From positions 3,596,001 to 3,660,000 of the forward strand of contig NZ_QFFJ01000001.1 in the NCBI RefSeq assembly GCF_003308995.1: 64,000 nucleotides of DNA. The letters run 5' to 3'. Within the stretch, counting starts at the first letter, position 1. Each line of letters starts with the position of its first letter. This DNA is from Chitinophaga flava (GTDB lineage Bacteria; Bacteroidota; Bacteroidia; Chitinophagales; Chitinophagaceae). Shown one piece after another: positions 23,958-32,350 of this stretch. The notes under the pieces are model-generated. The model searched no databases. It was not told where the DNA came from and worked only from the letters and a program-made list of their open reading frames with translations. A program made the translations under genes and the position numbers.

Positions 23958-24815
23958 ATGTTAAAAAAATTGTTTTCAAATAACGAGGATAAGGCAGAGA
24001 TGTCTTTTTTTGATCACCTCGAAGACCTTCGCTGGCACCTCGTAAGATCTGCATTAGCAATAGTAGCATTTAGTATATTCGGATTTGTATATACTCAGGA
24101 GATCCTGGACAACGTAATATTCGGACCTACCAACGCAAACTTCCCTTCCTATATCGCATTGTGTAAGTTGAGCCACTGGGTAGGTATGGGCGACAGCCTC
24201 TGTATTACACCAGTGAAAGTGCAATTCCTGAACTACAAAATGGTAGGTCAGATTATGCTACAGTTCAGACTGGCTTTCACCATCGGCTTTATATGTGCCT
24301 TCCCTTATATTTTCTGGGAGTTCTGGCGTTTTGTAAAACCCGCACTGAAAGAGAAAGAGCTGAAATGGGCCAAGGGAGCTATCTTCTGGGTGTCTTTCCA
24401 GTTTTTCCTGGGTATCTGTTTTGCTTACTTCCTGATGGCGCCTTTTACCATCAACTTCCTCGCATCTTATACCGTGACATCAAAAGCCATCAACCAGTTT
24501 TTTATTGATGACTATTTTGACCTGATGTCTCAGATAGTACTGGGTATGGGTGTACTGTTTGAGCTGCCTATACTGGTATATTTCCTGACCAAACTCGGTA
24601 TTCTCACGCCTGATTTTCTGCGTAATTACAGAAGACATGCGATCGTGGTAATCCTGATACTGGCAGCCATCATCACGCCTCCAGACCTTGTAGATCAGCT
24701 GATCGTGTTCACTCCTTTATACTGTCTATACGAAATCAGTATCTTTATATCTAAGAAAGCGATGCGCGAAAGAGAAGAGGCAGCGAAAAAACAAGAAGTG
24801 GAAGAATGGTCCTAA
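23958..24815 (+). CDS. tatC: Sec-independent protein translocase subunit TatC
   Basis: Core receptor of the twin-arginine translocation system in the inner membrane. The 285-residue protein begins with a cytoplasmic segment containing MSFFDHLEDLRWHL (the conserved HLxELR-like signal-recognition motif) and has six membrane helices. Family landmarks include FPYIFWEFWRFVKPALKEKE, GMGVLFELPILVYFLTKLGI and AAIITPPDLVDQL. An insertion in the first periplasmic loop (GPTNANFPSYIALCKLSHWV and on) is typical of Bacteroidota. No tatA/tatB gene is adjacent. rpiB follows 30 bp downstream. Confidence 0.95.
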   Translation: MLKKLFSNNEDKAEMSFFDHLEDLRWHLVRSALAIVAFSIFGFVYTQEILDNVIFGPTNANFPSYIALCKLSHWVGMGDSLCITPVKVQFLNYKMVGQIMLQFRLAFTIGFICAFPYIFWEFWRFVKPALKEKELKWAKGAIFWVSFQFFLGICFAYFLMAPFTINFLASYTVTSKAINQFFIDDYFDLMSQIVLGMGVLFELPILVYFLTKLGILTPDFLRNYRRHAIVVILILAAIITPPDLVDQLIVFTPLYCLYEISIFISKKAMREREEAAKKQEVEEWS

Positions 24816-24845
24816 GGATACTATCAAACAGTAAACAGTAACGCT

Positions 24846-25304
24846 ATGCAACAACATACCTTTAACACTGCTTTGCCTGTAGCTATCGGGTCTGATCACG
24901 CAGGGTTTGAATACAAGGAAGACGTGATTTCTTATCTGGAAGCAAAAGGATTCACAGTAAAGGATTACGGAACACATTCCAAAGATTCGGTAGACTATCC
25001 GGACTACGCACATCCGGTAGCTACAGCCGTAGAAAGAGAACAGGCTGCCTTTGGTATCCTCATCTGCGGCAGCGCCAACGGAGTAGCTATTACAGCCAAT
25101 AAACACCAGGGCATCCGTGCTGCTATCTGCTGGGGAGAAGAATTGGCAAGACTGGCACGTTCACACAACAATGCCAATGTATTGTGTATTCCTGCCCGTT
25201 TTGTGGATGTAGCCGTGGCTAATCAGATGGTTGATATCTTCGCTGAAACACCTTTCGAAGGTGGCCGCCATCAGAATCGCGTCAGCAAGATGGCCTGTCT
25301 GTAA
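24846..25304 (+). CDS. rpiB: Ribose-5-phosphate isomerase B
   Basis: Interconverts ribose 5-phosphate and ribulose 5-phosphate in the pentose-phosphate pathway. The 152-residue protein shows IGSDHAGFEYKEDV, DYPDYAHPVA, the catalytic Cys in GILICGSANGVAITANK (anion-hole loop), and IRAAICWGEELARLARSHNN, all of the LacA/RpiB family. It follows tatC by 30 bp, probably one transcript, and ends at a strong terminator. Confidence 0.94.
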   Translation: MQQHTFNTALPVAIGSDHAGFEYKEDVISYLEAKGFTVKDYGTHSKDSVDYPDYAHPVATAVEREQAAFGILICGSANGVAITANKHQGIRAAICWGEELARLARSHNNANVLCIPARFVDVAVANQMVDIFAETPFEGGRHQNRVSKMACL

Positions 25305-25362
25305 TGGTTTTTAACCATTCCCCACAAGCCTGGTAAACACATGATCATATTATTTGTATATT

Positions 25363-25395
25363 AAAGAGCCGGATGAAAGTCCGGCTCTTTCTTTT
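25363..25395 (+). terminator. Intrinsic terminator of tatC-rpiB
   Basis: Perfect 10-bp stem AAAGAGCCGG/CCGGCTCTTT with loop ATGAAAGT, followed by CTTTT, 58 bp after rpiB. Confidence 0.9.
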
Positions 25396-25427
25396 ATAGC
25401 TGTTATAGCTTCACCAAAACGTAGTTC

Positions 25428-26936
25428 ATGAGACTTCTTGCCACGATAGTATGTTTTCTTTTTCTGGCCAGTGCAAATGCACAGAAGGCCTACCAGCCAG
25501 TTACCAACAAAACAATCGCCAGCCGGTACGGAGCAATGATTACTCCGGAATCTGCCAGAAAGCAGCTGTCTGTCATTGCCGGCGAAACCATGGAAGGACG
25601 GGAAACAGGTACCCGCGGGCAGGAGAGGGCCGCCGCCTATATCATCTCCCAGTTTAAAGAAGCCGGCCTGCAACCCGGTGTTGAAGGCACCTGGGAGCAG
25701 CATTATCCACTCTACCGTGACAGCCTGGAAACGGGCACACTCACCTCTGGAGATCGTACTTTTCATTTTGGCCTCGACTTTTACGCCGGCATTCAGGAAA
25801 CGCCTGATATCGATATCAGTGCAGACATTGTTTATGCCGGTTATGGTATTATCTCGCCCGAACACAATGATTACAAAGGACTGGATGTAAAAGATAAAAT
25901 CGTAATAGTCAGGGAAGGTGCGCCTGCCACGATGTCCAGAGAAAAAGCCAACCCAACAGAAAAAGCTGCTGTGGCTGCTTTCAGAGGTGCCAGGGCTTTG
26001 CTGGTGGTGAGTAAAGGTGCTAACCGGTTCCGCGCACTGGACCAGCATTATATCCGCAAAACCGATATCTATAGAACCCGCGACACCAGCAGCAGAACAG
26101 GCATCTATTACATTACGCCGGCAACAGCTGCCTTTATCATGGGCGGGGATAGTCTGCAGGCTGAAAAAGGAATACTGCCGCAAACTTCTGCCAGGCCGCT
26201 GCATATCGTTTTCCACAAAAAAGATCTGACCCTGTGGCCTTCCAATGTATTGGGTTATCTGGAAGGCACCGATAAAAAAGACGAGATCGTATTTGTCACT
26301 GCACACTATGATCACCTGGGTATTGTAGACGGACAAATCCATTTCGGTGCAGATGATGACGGGTCAGGTACTACCGCTGTAATTGAAATGGCGAAGGCCT
26401 TCGGAAAGGCCGCCAAAGACGGCTACCGGCCCCGCAGAAGCATCGTATTTATGACTGTTTCCGGAGAAGAAAAGGGATTGCTGGGATCAGCCTATTATAC
26501 GGCTAATCCAGTGTATCCACTGGCCAATACTATTGTAGATCTCAATATCGATATGATTGGCCGTGTTGATCCCGAACACGAACATGATACCAATTATGTA
26601 TACCTCATTGGTGATAACAAGCTGAGTTCAGCACTGCGTCCTATCAGTGAAAACGCGAACAATACCTTTACCGGTTTTCAGCTGGATTACAAATACAACG
26701 ATCCCAACGATCCGCACCAGTTTTATTACCGCTCCGATCATTACAATTTCGCGAGTCATGGAATACCAGTGATCTTTTATTTCAATGGTACACATGCGGA
26801 TTATCATAAGCCCACTGACACCGTTGATAAAATTAACTTCAATCTGTTGGCGAGAAGAGCACAACTTGTTTTTTATACAGCGTGGGAGCTGGCCAACAAG
26901 CCGGTACGGTTGCCCGTAGATAGAAACGAACGATAA
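25428..26936 (+). CDS. Secreted M28-family metallopeptidase
   Basis: 502-residue exported zinc aminopeptidase. A signal peptide (MRLLATIVCFLFLASANA) is followed by a PA-like region (about residues 100-270, including DIVYAGYGIISPEHNDYKGL) and the M28 catalytic domain. Zinc ligands and catalytic residues are seen in order: FVTAHYDHLG (His), GADDDGSGT (Asp), SGEEKGLLGS (Glu-Glu), LNIDMIGR (Asp) and NGTHADYHKPTD (His). It probably trims peptides in the periplasm or outside the cell. Monocistronic; a dispersed repeat begins at its stop codon. Confidence 0.93.
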   Translation: MRLLATIVCFLFLASANAQKAYQPVTNKTIASRYGAMITPESARKQLSVIAGETMEGRETGTRGQERAAAYIISQFKEAGLQPGVEGTWEQHYPLYRDSLETGTLTSGDRTFHFGLDFYAGIQETPDIDISADIVYAGYGIISPEHNDYKGLDVKDKIVIVREGAPATMSREKANPTEKAAVAAFRGARALLVVSKGANRFRALDQHYIRKTDIYRTRDTSSRTGIYYITPATAAFIMGGDSLQAEKGILPQTSARPLHIVFHKKDLTLWPSNVLGYLEGTDKKDEIVFVTAHYDHLGIVDGQIHFGADDDGSGTTAVIEMAKAFGKAAKDGYRPRRSIVFMTVSGEEKGLLGSAYYTANPVYPLANTIVDLNIDMIGRVDPEHEHDTNYVYLIGDNKLSSALRPISENANNTFTGFQLDYKYNDPNDPHQFYYRSDHYNFASHGIPVIFYFNGTHADYHKPTDTVDKINFNLLARRAQLVFYTAWELANKPVRLPVDRNER

Positions 26937-26980
26937 CTGTGATGTGTATGATGCCGCTGATGTTCCTGATGAGCGGAGAT
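26935..26980. repeat. Dispersed intergenic repeat, copy 1
   Basis: Starting at the stop codon of the M28 gene, this 46-bp element (AACTGTGATGTGTATGATGC...CTGATGAGCGGAGAT) is clearly related to 40674-40731: shared words AACTGTGATGT, CCGCTGAT, TCCTGAT and GAGCGGAGAT occur in the same order. It is followed by a terminator and a palindrome built of similar words. Confidence 0.65.
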
Positions 26981-27004
26981 CAGTGTAAATGTTTTAAAGC
27001 AATA

Positions 27005-27043
27005 AACCCTGTCTGATGCAGATGCAGACAGGGTTATTTTTTT
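27005..27043 (+). terminator. Intrinsic terminator after the M28 peptidase gene
   Basis: 11-bp perfect stem AACCCTGTCTG/CAGACAGGGTT (27005-27015, 27025-27035), loop ATGCAGATG, followed by seven T. Confidence 0.9.
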
Positions 27044-27059
27044 GTTTTTCTTTCTCTCT

Positions 27060-27135
27060 TCTGATTCTTATCAATCTGAATTTTCATTGATAAGAATCAT
27101 ATAGCCTTCTCCGTTATACTATCAGAAGAATCAGA
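27060..27135. repeat. Palindromic spacer element
   Basis: Perfect 14-bp inverted repeat TGATTCTTATCAAT (27062-27075)/ATTGATAAGAATCA (27086-27099) with a 10-nt loop. An outer TCTGATTCT (27060-27068) could alternatively pair with AGAATCAGA (27127-27135). It belongs to the same word family as the arms at 40696 and 40806. Confidence 0.65.
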
Positions 27136-27695
27136 TAATTACTGTCATTCAGGTAGCCCGATAAAATTATCAAAATGAATCACAGTTTATTTTGGTTTTT
27201 TTAACAAAAAATTATAAATTGTGTAAGGAGTCCTAGCTTATAATAATAGATATATATATCCTATTTTTTATGTGAATCAATGAGCGAATGTAAGCATTGT
27301 CATTTGTGTGTGAATCGATGAGTTTTTTACGAGAGTCAGGCATATACCCTTATAAACATTTTAGACTAACCTGTTGTTGTTCGAATCGGTATTTAATAAT
27401 ATCAGGCAGAGCTTGATCCTATTCAATTGGAGACTTAAACCCTGCTTTGATATCATTATAAAATTACCACCATGAAAACACCTGCCACCTTTCTTATGAT
27501 AAACCATGGCTCTATCAGGATGTATGCATTAGTCCGCGGCAGAGTACGATGTTATCACAGTATTACCTGAGGGAGGTAGTTGGCATTTATCGTTTTATAA
27601 TTTTATCCTGGGAAACTCAAGCATATACCTGGTTGTTTAAACGCGATTTATCCTGTCATTTAGCCACTTATTGTGAATTATAAAACGAGAGATGC

Positions 27696-28226
27696 ATGCG
27701 TAATTTTTATAGTGCCTATTGGTGGATTTTTTTGCTTAGAGGGATTTTTGCCTTGATTTTGGGGGTGCTGGCTATTATCTGGCCAGGTGCCACTTTCACC
27801 ACGCTGATTGTTTTCCTGGGGGGCTATCTTTTTGTAGCCGGACTGTTCGCTTTGATTGGGGCGATAGCAGCACGGAAAACGACAGAGAACTGGGGCATAT
27901 TTCTGTTGTCTGGTTTGATAGGTATTATATTAGGTGTCCTTACAGTATACAATCCTTTTGCTACCGGGGCGGCGCTGATCTTCCTGGTTGGTTTCTGGGC
28001 CATGCTGGCCGGTATTTTTGAAATCATTATTGCGATCAGGTTACGGGCGTTGATAACGGGTGAAGGTTGGTATATCGCAGGCGGGACCATTTCTATTCTC
28101 TTTGGTATCCTGCTACTATCTAACCCCGAAGCGGCTGCACTTACCCTGACCTGGCTGTTTGGATTTTACGCAGTGATATCAGGCATTATGTTGATATCGC
28201 TATCTCTCCGGTTAAAAAGAAAATAA
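27696..28226 (+). CDS. HdeD-family (DUF308) membrane protein
   Basis: 176-residue integral membrane protein with six hydrophobic helices arranged as three internal two-helix repeats; each repeat has a family-like proline after the first helix (LAIIWPGATF, TVYNPFATG, LLLSNPEAA). E. coli HdeD contributes to acid resistance, but for most homologues the role is unknown. It lies between two long spacers and upstream of the ECF sigma gene, as a single gene. The basic ending SLRLKRK is typical. Confidence 0.88.
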   Translation: MRNFYSAYWWIFLLRGIFALILGVLAIIWPGATFTTLIVFLGGYLFVAGLFALIGAIAARKTTENWGIFLLSGLIGIILGVLTVYNPFATGAALIFLVGFWAMLAGIFEIIIAIRLRALITGEGWYIAGGTISILFGILLLSNPEAAALTLTWLFGFYAVISGIMLISLSLRLKRK

Positions 28227-28527
28227 TTCGAAGGAAAATAAATTAAGAATCATAAGACCCTGTTTTTGTTCAACAAATTATCCCCAAATGCACGCTTATT
28301 CTCTAACTAAAACGAATATACGATGAGAATCAAGACACCTGGTTAGGGCACCTGTTCTCAGTCGGCTTGCGGGTGTTGATATCACCCCACCAGACGCTGC
28401 AGGTGCCGGGCAGTACATCGGACGGAGTACCGGTGGCTACCATTGCTGCCCCAAAAATGCACTCACTCCCTGCCCCCACAAGGGTTGCTTGCTGTAGTCC
28501 ATTTCGAAAATTTTAAAGTTAACCGTT
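28227..28527. other. HdeD/ECF sigma spacer with GC-rich centre
   Basis: 301 bp. The flanks are AT-rich, but 28335-28500 is markedly GC-rich. It can pair as GGCACCTG (28347-28354) with CAGGTGCC (28400-28407), enclosing the hairpin GGGTG/CACCC (28371-28387). On the minus strand the same stretch carries a cysteine-containing small ORF. Either a structured sigma-factor leader or a small gene would explain the composition. Confidence 0.45.
28330..28479 (-). CDS. Candidate small cysteine-containing protein
   Basis: A minus-strand frame from GTG 28479 (49 residues) or ATG 28443 (37 residues, ending CSVWWGDINTRKPTENRCPN and four more residues). It reads like a protein: Trp pair, three or four Cys, and third codon positions rich in G/C as in the surrounding genes. 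A second frame, ATG 28502 to TAG 28437 (MDYSKQPLWGQGVSAFLGQQ and Trp), overlaps its ATG by 7 bp. No family is recognised, no consensus promoter is seen, and it is antisense to the ECF sigma leader, so it may be a remnant or chance. Confidence 0.3.
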   Translation of the reverse strand: MGAGSECIFGAAMVATGTPSDVLPGTCSVWWGDINTRKPTENRCPNQVS

Positions 28528-29028
28528 ATGTCATCCACCGAATTCAACAATTTGTTACTAGGAAATGCCGATTTCCTGCGGCCGTATGCAGTTACGCTTA
28601 CCAAAGACTCTGAGTCAGCAAAAGACCTCTACCAGGAAACGTTGTTCAGAGCTTTGTCCAACCGCGATAAATACCTCGCCGGTACCAATATCCGCGCATG
28701 GCTGTACACCATCATGCGGAATATTTTTATCAACAACTACCGCCGGGGAAATCGCCAGTATAAATTGCTGGACAATGCAGTAGGAGATTATCTGCTGAGC
28801 CACCAGCCTTCCGCTATTGGCAATTTCGCAGAATCAGATCTCCGGGTGAAAGATGTACAGATGGCTGTCTATAATTTGCCTGTTATCTTCAAACAACCAT
28901 TCCTGCTCTATTTTGAAGGCTACAAATACTATGAGATCGCTGCTATTCTGAATGAGCCGCTGGGAACCGTAAAAAGCCGCATCCATTTCGCCCGCAAGAT
29001 GTTGAAAACCAGGATTACCAGGCACTGA
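28528..29028 (+). CDS. ECF-type RNA polymerase sigma factor
   Basis: 166-residue sigma-70 family protein of the ECF class: region 2 (residues about 15-80) with KDLYQETLFRALSNRDKY and the -10-recognition stretch NIRAWLYTIMRNIFINNYRR, and region 4 (about 110-160) with the helix-turn-helix YYEIAAILNEPLGTVKSRIH. No anti-sigma or FecR gene follows, only a 445-bp spacer, so control is likely at expression level or by a distant partner. The GC-rich upstream leader may be structured. Confidence 0.93.
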   Translation: MSSTEFNNLLLGNADFLRPYAVTLTKDSESAKDLYQETLFRALSNRDKYLAGTNIRAWLYTIMRNIFINNYRRGNRQYKLLDNAVGDYLLSHQPSAIGNFAESDLRVKDVQMAVYNLPVIFKQPFLLYFEGYKYYEIAAILNEPLGTVKSRIHFARKMLKTRITRH

Positions 29029-29473
29029 AATTTTTTTGGAGATATTTACCAGTTGTTAAGGCTTTTGTAAAACCAGAAGCCCGGCAAACCAGGACAAATA
29101 CCGGAAGTCGCTATTATCTATGAATACCCGATAGAGCGCTGAGATGTGTTAGGATACTATGCTGTTTTTATCTGCACCGTTGCTGGTCTGGCAGTAAGTA
29201 TCTGCTGTACTTATGTTTGCGGGCTTCGGTTTAGGCCGACACCCCGGAAAAAATGTATCCGCCCCGTTCCCTTTACCGTTACCCCGTATCCATCAAATCG
29301 ATAAAATATTAAACACCGGCCCCGGCCTGGTGAAGTAAAATCATTTTGCTACCATCAAAAAAATGATTCCCGGTCTGGGCAAGCAAAGTCATGCTTCCCC
29401 CATCAGATGCATCAGCAAAATCAAAAGAATCACAGTTTCATTTCGTACTTTTACACCCTACAAAAAAGTCGTG
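29029..29473. other. Spacer between the ECF sigma and uvrD genes
   Basis: 445 bp with no supported gene. It contains an imperfect inverted repeat AATCATTTTG...CAAAAAAATGATT near 29340-29370 and a TACTTTTA box (29446-29453) 20 bp before the helicase ATG, a near match to TAnnTTTG. A 52-codon GTG frame at 29146 was not accepted. Confidence 0.45.
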
Positions 29474-31822
29474 ATGAAGGCAAATTATTTAGACGAGCTT
29501 AACGAAAGACAGCGGGAAGCAGTAGCTCATATCAATGGACCCCTGATGATCGTTGCAGGCGCCGGTTCGGGAAAAACAAAAGTACTGACCACACGTATTG
29601 CACACCTGATGAGAAATGGGGTGGATGCGTTTAATATTCTGTCGCTGACTTTTACCAATAAGGCAGCACGCGAAATGAAAGAACGTGTGGAAAAAATCCT
29701 GGGAGGCAGCGAAGCCCGCAACCTCTACATCGGTACCTTCCACTCCGTATTTGCACGCCTCCTCCGTGCAGAAGCTCACCGGCTGGGATATCCCAACGAT
29801 TTTACCATCTACGATTCCGACGACGCTAAAAGTGTGGTGAAAACCATCGTAAACGAGCTTAACCTCGATGATAAACATTATAAACCCAACTTCGTCTATA
29901 ATCGCATCTCCGCTGCCAAAAACAGCCTGATGGGGCCCGAAGAATACCAGCTCGACCATCTCGTACAACAGGAAGATATGAGGGCCAACAGACCCCTCAT
30001 CGGAAAGATCTATGATATGTACGCCAAACGCTGCTTTAAAAACGGCGCTATGGACTTCGACGATCTCCTGTTTAAAATGTATGTGCTGCTTAAAAGCTTC
30101 CCCGAAGTATTACATAAATATCAGCACAAGTTTAAATATATCATGATCGATGAGTATCAGGATACCAACCCTGCTCAGTATGAGATCATTAAACTGCTGG
30201 GTGCTGTAAACGAAAATATTTGCGTGGTGGGTGATGATGCACAAAGTATCTACTCCTTCCGCGGTGCCACCATCCAAAACATCCTCCAGTTCGAGAAAGA
30301 CTACGATGATGTGAAAGTGGTGAAACTCGAACAAAACTACCGCAGTACCAAATCCATCCTTAACGTGGCCAACGAAGTAATCGCCCACAACAAAGGACAG
30401 ATTGAAAAAAATCTCTGGACCGACAATACAGAAGGAGATACTATCAAACTGGTGCGTACCATGACCGACAACGAAGAAGGTAAGTTTGTGGCTGATACTA
30501 TCGCAGAACAAAAGTTGCGCAACCACTACGATAACCGCGACTTCGTGATCCTGTACCGTACCAACGCACAGAGCCGTTCTTTCGAGGAAAGCCTTCGCCG
30601 TAAAGCCATTCCCTACCGTATTTTCGGTGGCCTGTCTTTCTATCAGCGCAAGGAAATCAAGGACTTCGTGGCTTACCTCCGTATTACCATGAACACCCGT
30701 GATGAAGAAAGCCTGAAAAGGATCATCAACTACCCGGTGAGAGGTATCGGTAAAACAACCATGGAAAAAACTATCGTGCTCGCCAACGAACACAACATCA
30801 CCATGTGGGAAGTGTTGGAAAGAGCGCGTGAATTCGGATTCAGAAGTGGCACCCTCGAAGCAATAGAAGCCTTTGTGACCATGATCAAAAGCTTCCAGGC
30901 ACTACTCACCACCCATAACGCCTATGATGTGGCCGTGACGGTTGGTAAATCCACCAATATCGTAAAAGAACTGTTTAACGATAAAACCACAGAAGGACTG
31001 GCCCGCTACGAAAACGTGCAAGAGCTCCTCAACTCCATCAAGGAATTTACTGAAACGCCGGATGAAGAAGGTGAACTGCTGGATAATAAAACCATGGGCA
31101 CTTATCTCCAACAGATCACCCTGCTCACCGATGCAGACCAGGGCACTGACGAAGACAGCAATGTGGTAAAACTGATGACCATCCACGCTGCCAAAGGACT
31201 TGAATTCCCGGTGGTGTTTACGGTGGGGCTGGAAGAAACCCTGTTCCCCAGCGGTATGTCTATTAACACCCGCGAGGAGCTGGAAGAGGAAAGGCGCCTC
31301 TTTTATGTGGCCATTACCCGCGCCAAAGCCAGACTGTGGCTGACGCACGCCAACAGCCGCTATCGTTTCGGTAACCTGGTACAAAACGAACCAAGCCGCT
31401 TCCTGGAAGAAATGCCTGATAAATACATCGACCGCAGTTATGCTGGTGGCGGTGGTATGCGCAACGCCTTTGGTGGCGGCACTACAGCCGGATGGGGTAA
31501 TGGTGGTAACACCGGTAACATGTTTGACCGCATGCAGAAAAAGACGCCGGGACAACAACAGGTGTCTCAGTCTTCTTCTCCTAAACCAGCACCCAGACCC
31601 ACTTCTGCGGCTACCACTCACGTGCCTACTCCTGGCTTTGCCCCGGATGATCCGGCAGGAATGGAGCCCGGTATGCAGGTAGAACACCAGAAATTCGGCT
31701 TCGGTACCATCATGGGTATGGAAGGTGCACCCAATAACCGTATCGCCACAGTGGTGTTCCCCAAAGGCGGCGGTGAGAAAAAAATTATGCTCAACTACGC
31801 TAAGTTGAGGATCGTAAGATAA
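29474..31822 (+). CDS. UvrD/PcrA-type superfamily 1 DNA helicase
   Basis: 782-residue ATP-dependent 3'-5' helicase acting in repair and replication-fork maintenance. Motifs in order: Q-motif LNERQREAVAHINGPLMIVA, Walker A AGAGSGKT, motif Ia TFTNKAAREMKER, motif II IDEYQDTNPAQ, motif III VVGDDAQSIYSFRGA, motif IV EQNYRST, motif V TIHAAKGLEFPVVF and motif VI EERRLFYVAITRAKARL. A Gly/Asn-rich linker and a C-terminal Tudor-like patch (QVEHQKFGFGTIMGMEG), as in PcrA, follow. The start at 29474 (MKANYLDELN) is chosen over a 37-residue upstream extension. recX starts 5 bp after the stop. Confidence 0.96.
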   Translation: MKANYLDELNERQREAVAHINGPLMIVAGAGSGKTKVLTTRIAHLMRNGVDAFNILSLTFTNKAAREMKERVEKILGGSEARNLYIGTFHSVFARLLRAEAHRLGYPNDFTIYDSDDAKSVVKTIVNELNLDDKHYKPNFVYNRISAAKNSLMGPEEYQLDHLVQQEDMRANRPLIGKIYDMYAKRCFKNGAMDFDDLLFKMYVLLKSFPEVLHKYQHKFKYIMIDEYQDTNPAQYEIIKLLGAVNENICVVGDDAQSIYSFRGATIQNILQFEKDYDDVKVVKLEQNYRSTKSILNVANEVIAHNKGQIEKNLWTDNTEGDTIKLVRTMTDNEEGKFVADTIAEQKLRNHYDNRDFVILYRTNAQSRSFEESLRRKAIPYRIFGGLSFYQRKEIKDFVAYLRITMNTRDEESLKRIINYPVRGIGKTTMEKTIVLANEHNITMWEVLERAREFGFRSGTLEAIEAFVTMIKSFQALLTTHNAYDVAVTVGKSTNIVKELFNDKTTEGLARYENVQELLNSIKEFTETPDEEGELLDNKTMGTYLQQITLLTDADQGTDEDSNVVKLMTIHAAKGLEFPVVFTVGLEETLFPSGMSINTREELEEERRLFYVAITRAKARLWLTHANSRYRFGNLVQNEPSRFLEEMPDKYIDRSYAGGGGMRNAFGGGTTAGWGNGGNTGNMFDRMQKKTPGQQQVSQSSSPKPAPRPTSAATTHVPTPGFAPDDPAGMEPGMQVEHQKFGFGTIMGMEGAPNNRIATVVFPKGGGEKKIMLNYAKLRIVR

Positions 31823-31826
31823 CTGA

Positions 31827-32285
31827 ATGGAGAAAGACCTTGAAACCCTGCGCCGCTACTGTGCTTATCAGGAGCGCTGCCACCAGGAAGTAAAATACAA
31901 ATGCCTGGAGCTGGGTCTCCGGGGTGACGAAGTAGAAGAAGCCATTGCTATGCTGATCGCAGAAAATTTTCTTAACGAGGAACGATTTGCGAAAGCATTT
32001 GCCGGTGGCAAATTCAGGATAAAACAGTGGGGCCGCAACAAGATAAAGGCAGAACTGAAACAAAAGCAAGTATCCGATTACTGCATCCGTAAAGGGCTGG
32101 CGGAAATAGATGAAGAAGACTATTACGCCGCCTTGCTGAAACTGGCAGATAAAAAATACCAGTCCCTTAACAGGGAAACTGCCATGAAGCAGCGGTATAA
32201 AACCATGCAGCACTTGTTGCAGCGCGGCTTTGAAAGCTCCCTGATCAACGAGGCACTTGAACAAATCGCAAATAATGACGCCTGA
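31827..32285 (+). CDS. recX: Regulatory protein RecX
   Basis: 152-residue helical protein that modulates RecA filaments. The three-helix repeats typical of RecX are visible: RRYCAYQERCHQEVKYKCLE, VEEAIAMLIAENFLNEERFAKAF with the GKFRIKQWGRNKIKAELKQK signature, and KTMQHLLQRGFESSLINEAL. The gene follows the helicase by 4 bp and is certainly in its operon; recA is not in the window. Confidence 0.93.
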   Translation: MEKDLETLRRYCAYQERCHQEVKYKCLELGLRGDEVEEAIAMLIAENFLNEERFAKAFAGGKFRIKQWGRNKIKAELKQKQVSDYCIRKGLAEIDEEDYYAALLKLADKKYQSLNRETAMKQRYKTMQHLLQRGFESSLINEALEQIANNDA

Positions 32286-32324
32286 ACAGCGGATAATTTA
32301 AAAAGTTTCTAATCCGTCAGACAC

Positions 32325-32332
32325 TACTTTTG
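32325..32332 (+). promoter_or_regulatory. -7 element of the omega-amidase-like gene
   Basis: TACTTTTG matches TAnnTTTG and ends 18 bp before the ATG at 32351. Confidence 0.55.
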
Positions 32333-32350
32333 TAGTTACAATAATCGATA

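Larger units (their letters stand above)
26937..27695. other. Long spacer between the M28 peptidase and HdeD genes
   Basis: 759 bp without a convincing gene. Left third: dispersed repeat, terminator (27005-27043) and palindrome (27060-27135). The remaining 550 bp are AT-rich; a 32-codon ATG frame at 27472 (MKTPATFLMINHGSIRMYAL...) has neither a signal peptide nor a promoter. I see no known RNA motif. Confidence 0.45.

Noticed and set aside
27472..27570. 32-codon ATG frame in the long spacer
   Set aside because: No signal peptide, promoter or recognisable motif.
29146..29304. 52-codon GTG frame with a hydrophobic start after the ECF sigma gene
   Set aside because: Cys-rich membrane-like stretch but no anti-sigma features, promoter or ATG; most likely chance.
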